NCBI GenBank assembly: GCA_900404475.1
Contig: OUQQ01000320.1
Coordinates: 1-18,449 of the forward strand
Length of the DNA stretch: 18,449 bases
Direction of reading: 5' to 3'
From: Spongospora subterranea
Lineage: Eukaryota > Endomyxa > Phytomyxea > Plasmodiophorida > Plasmodiophoridae
Shown here: positions 18,388 through 18,449 of the stretch, one piece after another
Position numbering within the stretch: the stretch's first letter is position 1
How the letters are laid out: each line of letters starts with the position of its first letter
Program-made: the position numbers and the translations under genes
The notes under the pieces: model-generated
What the model saw: only the letters and a program-made list of their open reading frames with translations
Database searches by the model: none
What the model was told of the DNA's origin: nothing

Positions 18388-18449
18388 CTACAGCAAAGAC
18401 AGCAAATTATCAGTAAAACAAATCGAAACAAAACCGAAGACCCAGAAAT

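Overview
The window is nuclear DNA of an intron-rich, gene-dense eukaryote, most likely a protist. Evidence: several conserved proteins appear only after in-phase GT-AG introns (mostly about 47-310 bp) are removed, and there is a nuclear-encoded mitochondrial ribosomal protein, a U2AF large-subunit C-terminus, a TMBIM5/GHITM-type mitochondrial inner-membrane protein and a PLAT-less lipoxygenase. I cannot name the organism. A stramenopile or similar lineage is only a guess.

Layout, left to right. 1-1391: mostly non-coding, with a possible decayed ankyrin-repeat piece. 1392-1837 (-): a two-exon gene for a small type I membrane protein. 1838-2746: a separated inverted repeat and nothing firm. 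2747-3190: a perfect 222-bp duplication with a single N at its junction, probably an assembly seam. 3081-4172 (-): a charged coiled-coil-like protein whose exon frames do not join cleanly. 4355-6647 (-): a secreted lipoxygenase in five exons with all five iron ligands. 6780-9000 (+): many short coding-like blocks that can be chained in phase, function unknown and strand not certain. 9643-11993 (-): a complete seven-exon TMBIM5-like gene with a 114-bp tandem repeat inside intron 2. 12446-12844 (+): a weak candidate secreted protein. 12978-13325 (+): mitochondrial-type ribosomal protein bL17, no intron. 13450-14006 (-): the 3' exons of an unrecognised gene. 14207-15179: a cluster of direct and inverted copies of one short coding segment that ends in a 53-bp minisatellite. 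15379-17382 (+): a six-exon coiled-coil gene with a Cep57-like N-terminal motif. 18078-18387 (-, runs off the window): the UHM domain of U2AF large subunit.

The genes do not form a pathway. Two are mitochondrial (bL17, TMBIM5), one is nuclear splicing (U2AF), one is probably centrosomal or microtubule-linked, and the lipoxygenase is predicted to be secreted. Many stretches are open in several frames on both strands, so family similarity and consistent splice phase were weighted above open-frame length. All gene identities come from reading motifs by eye; no database search was made.
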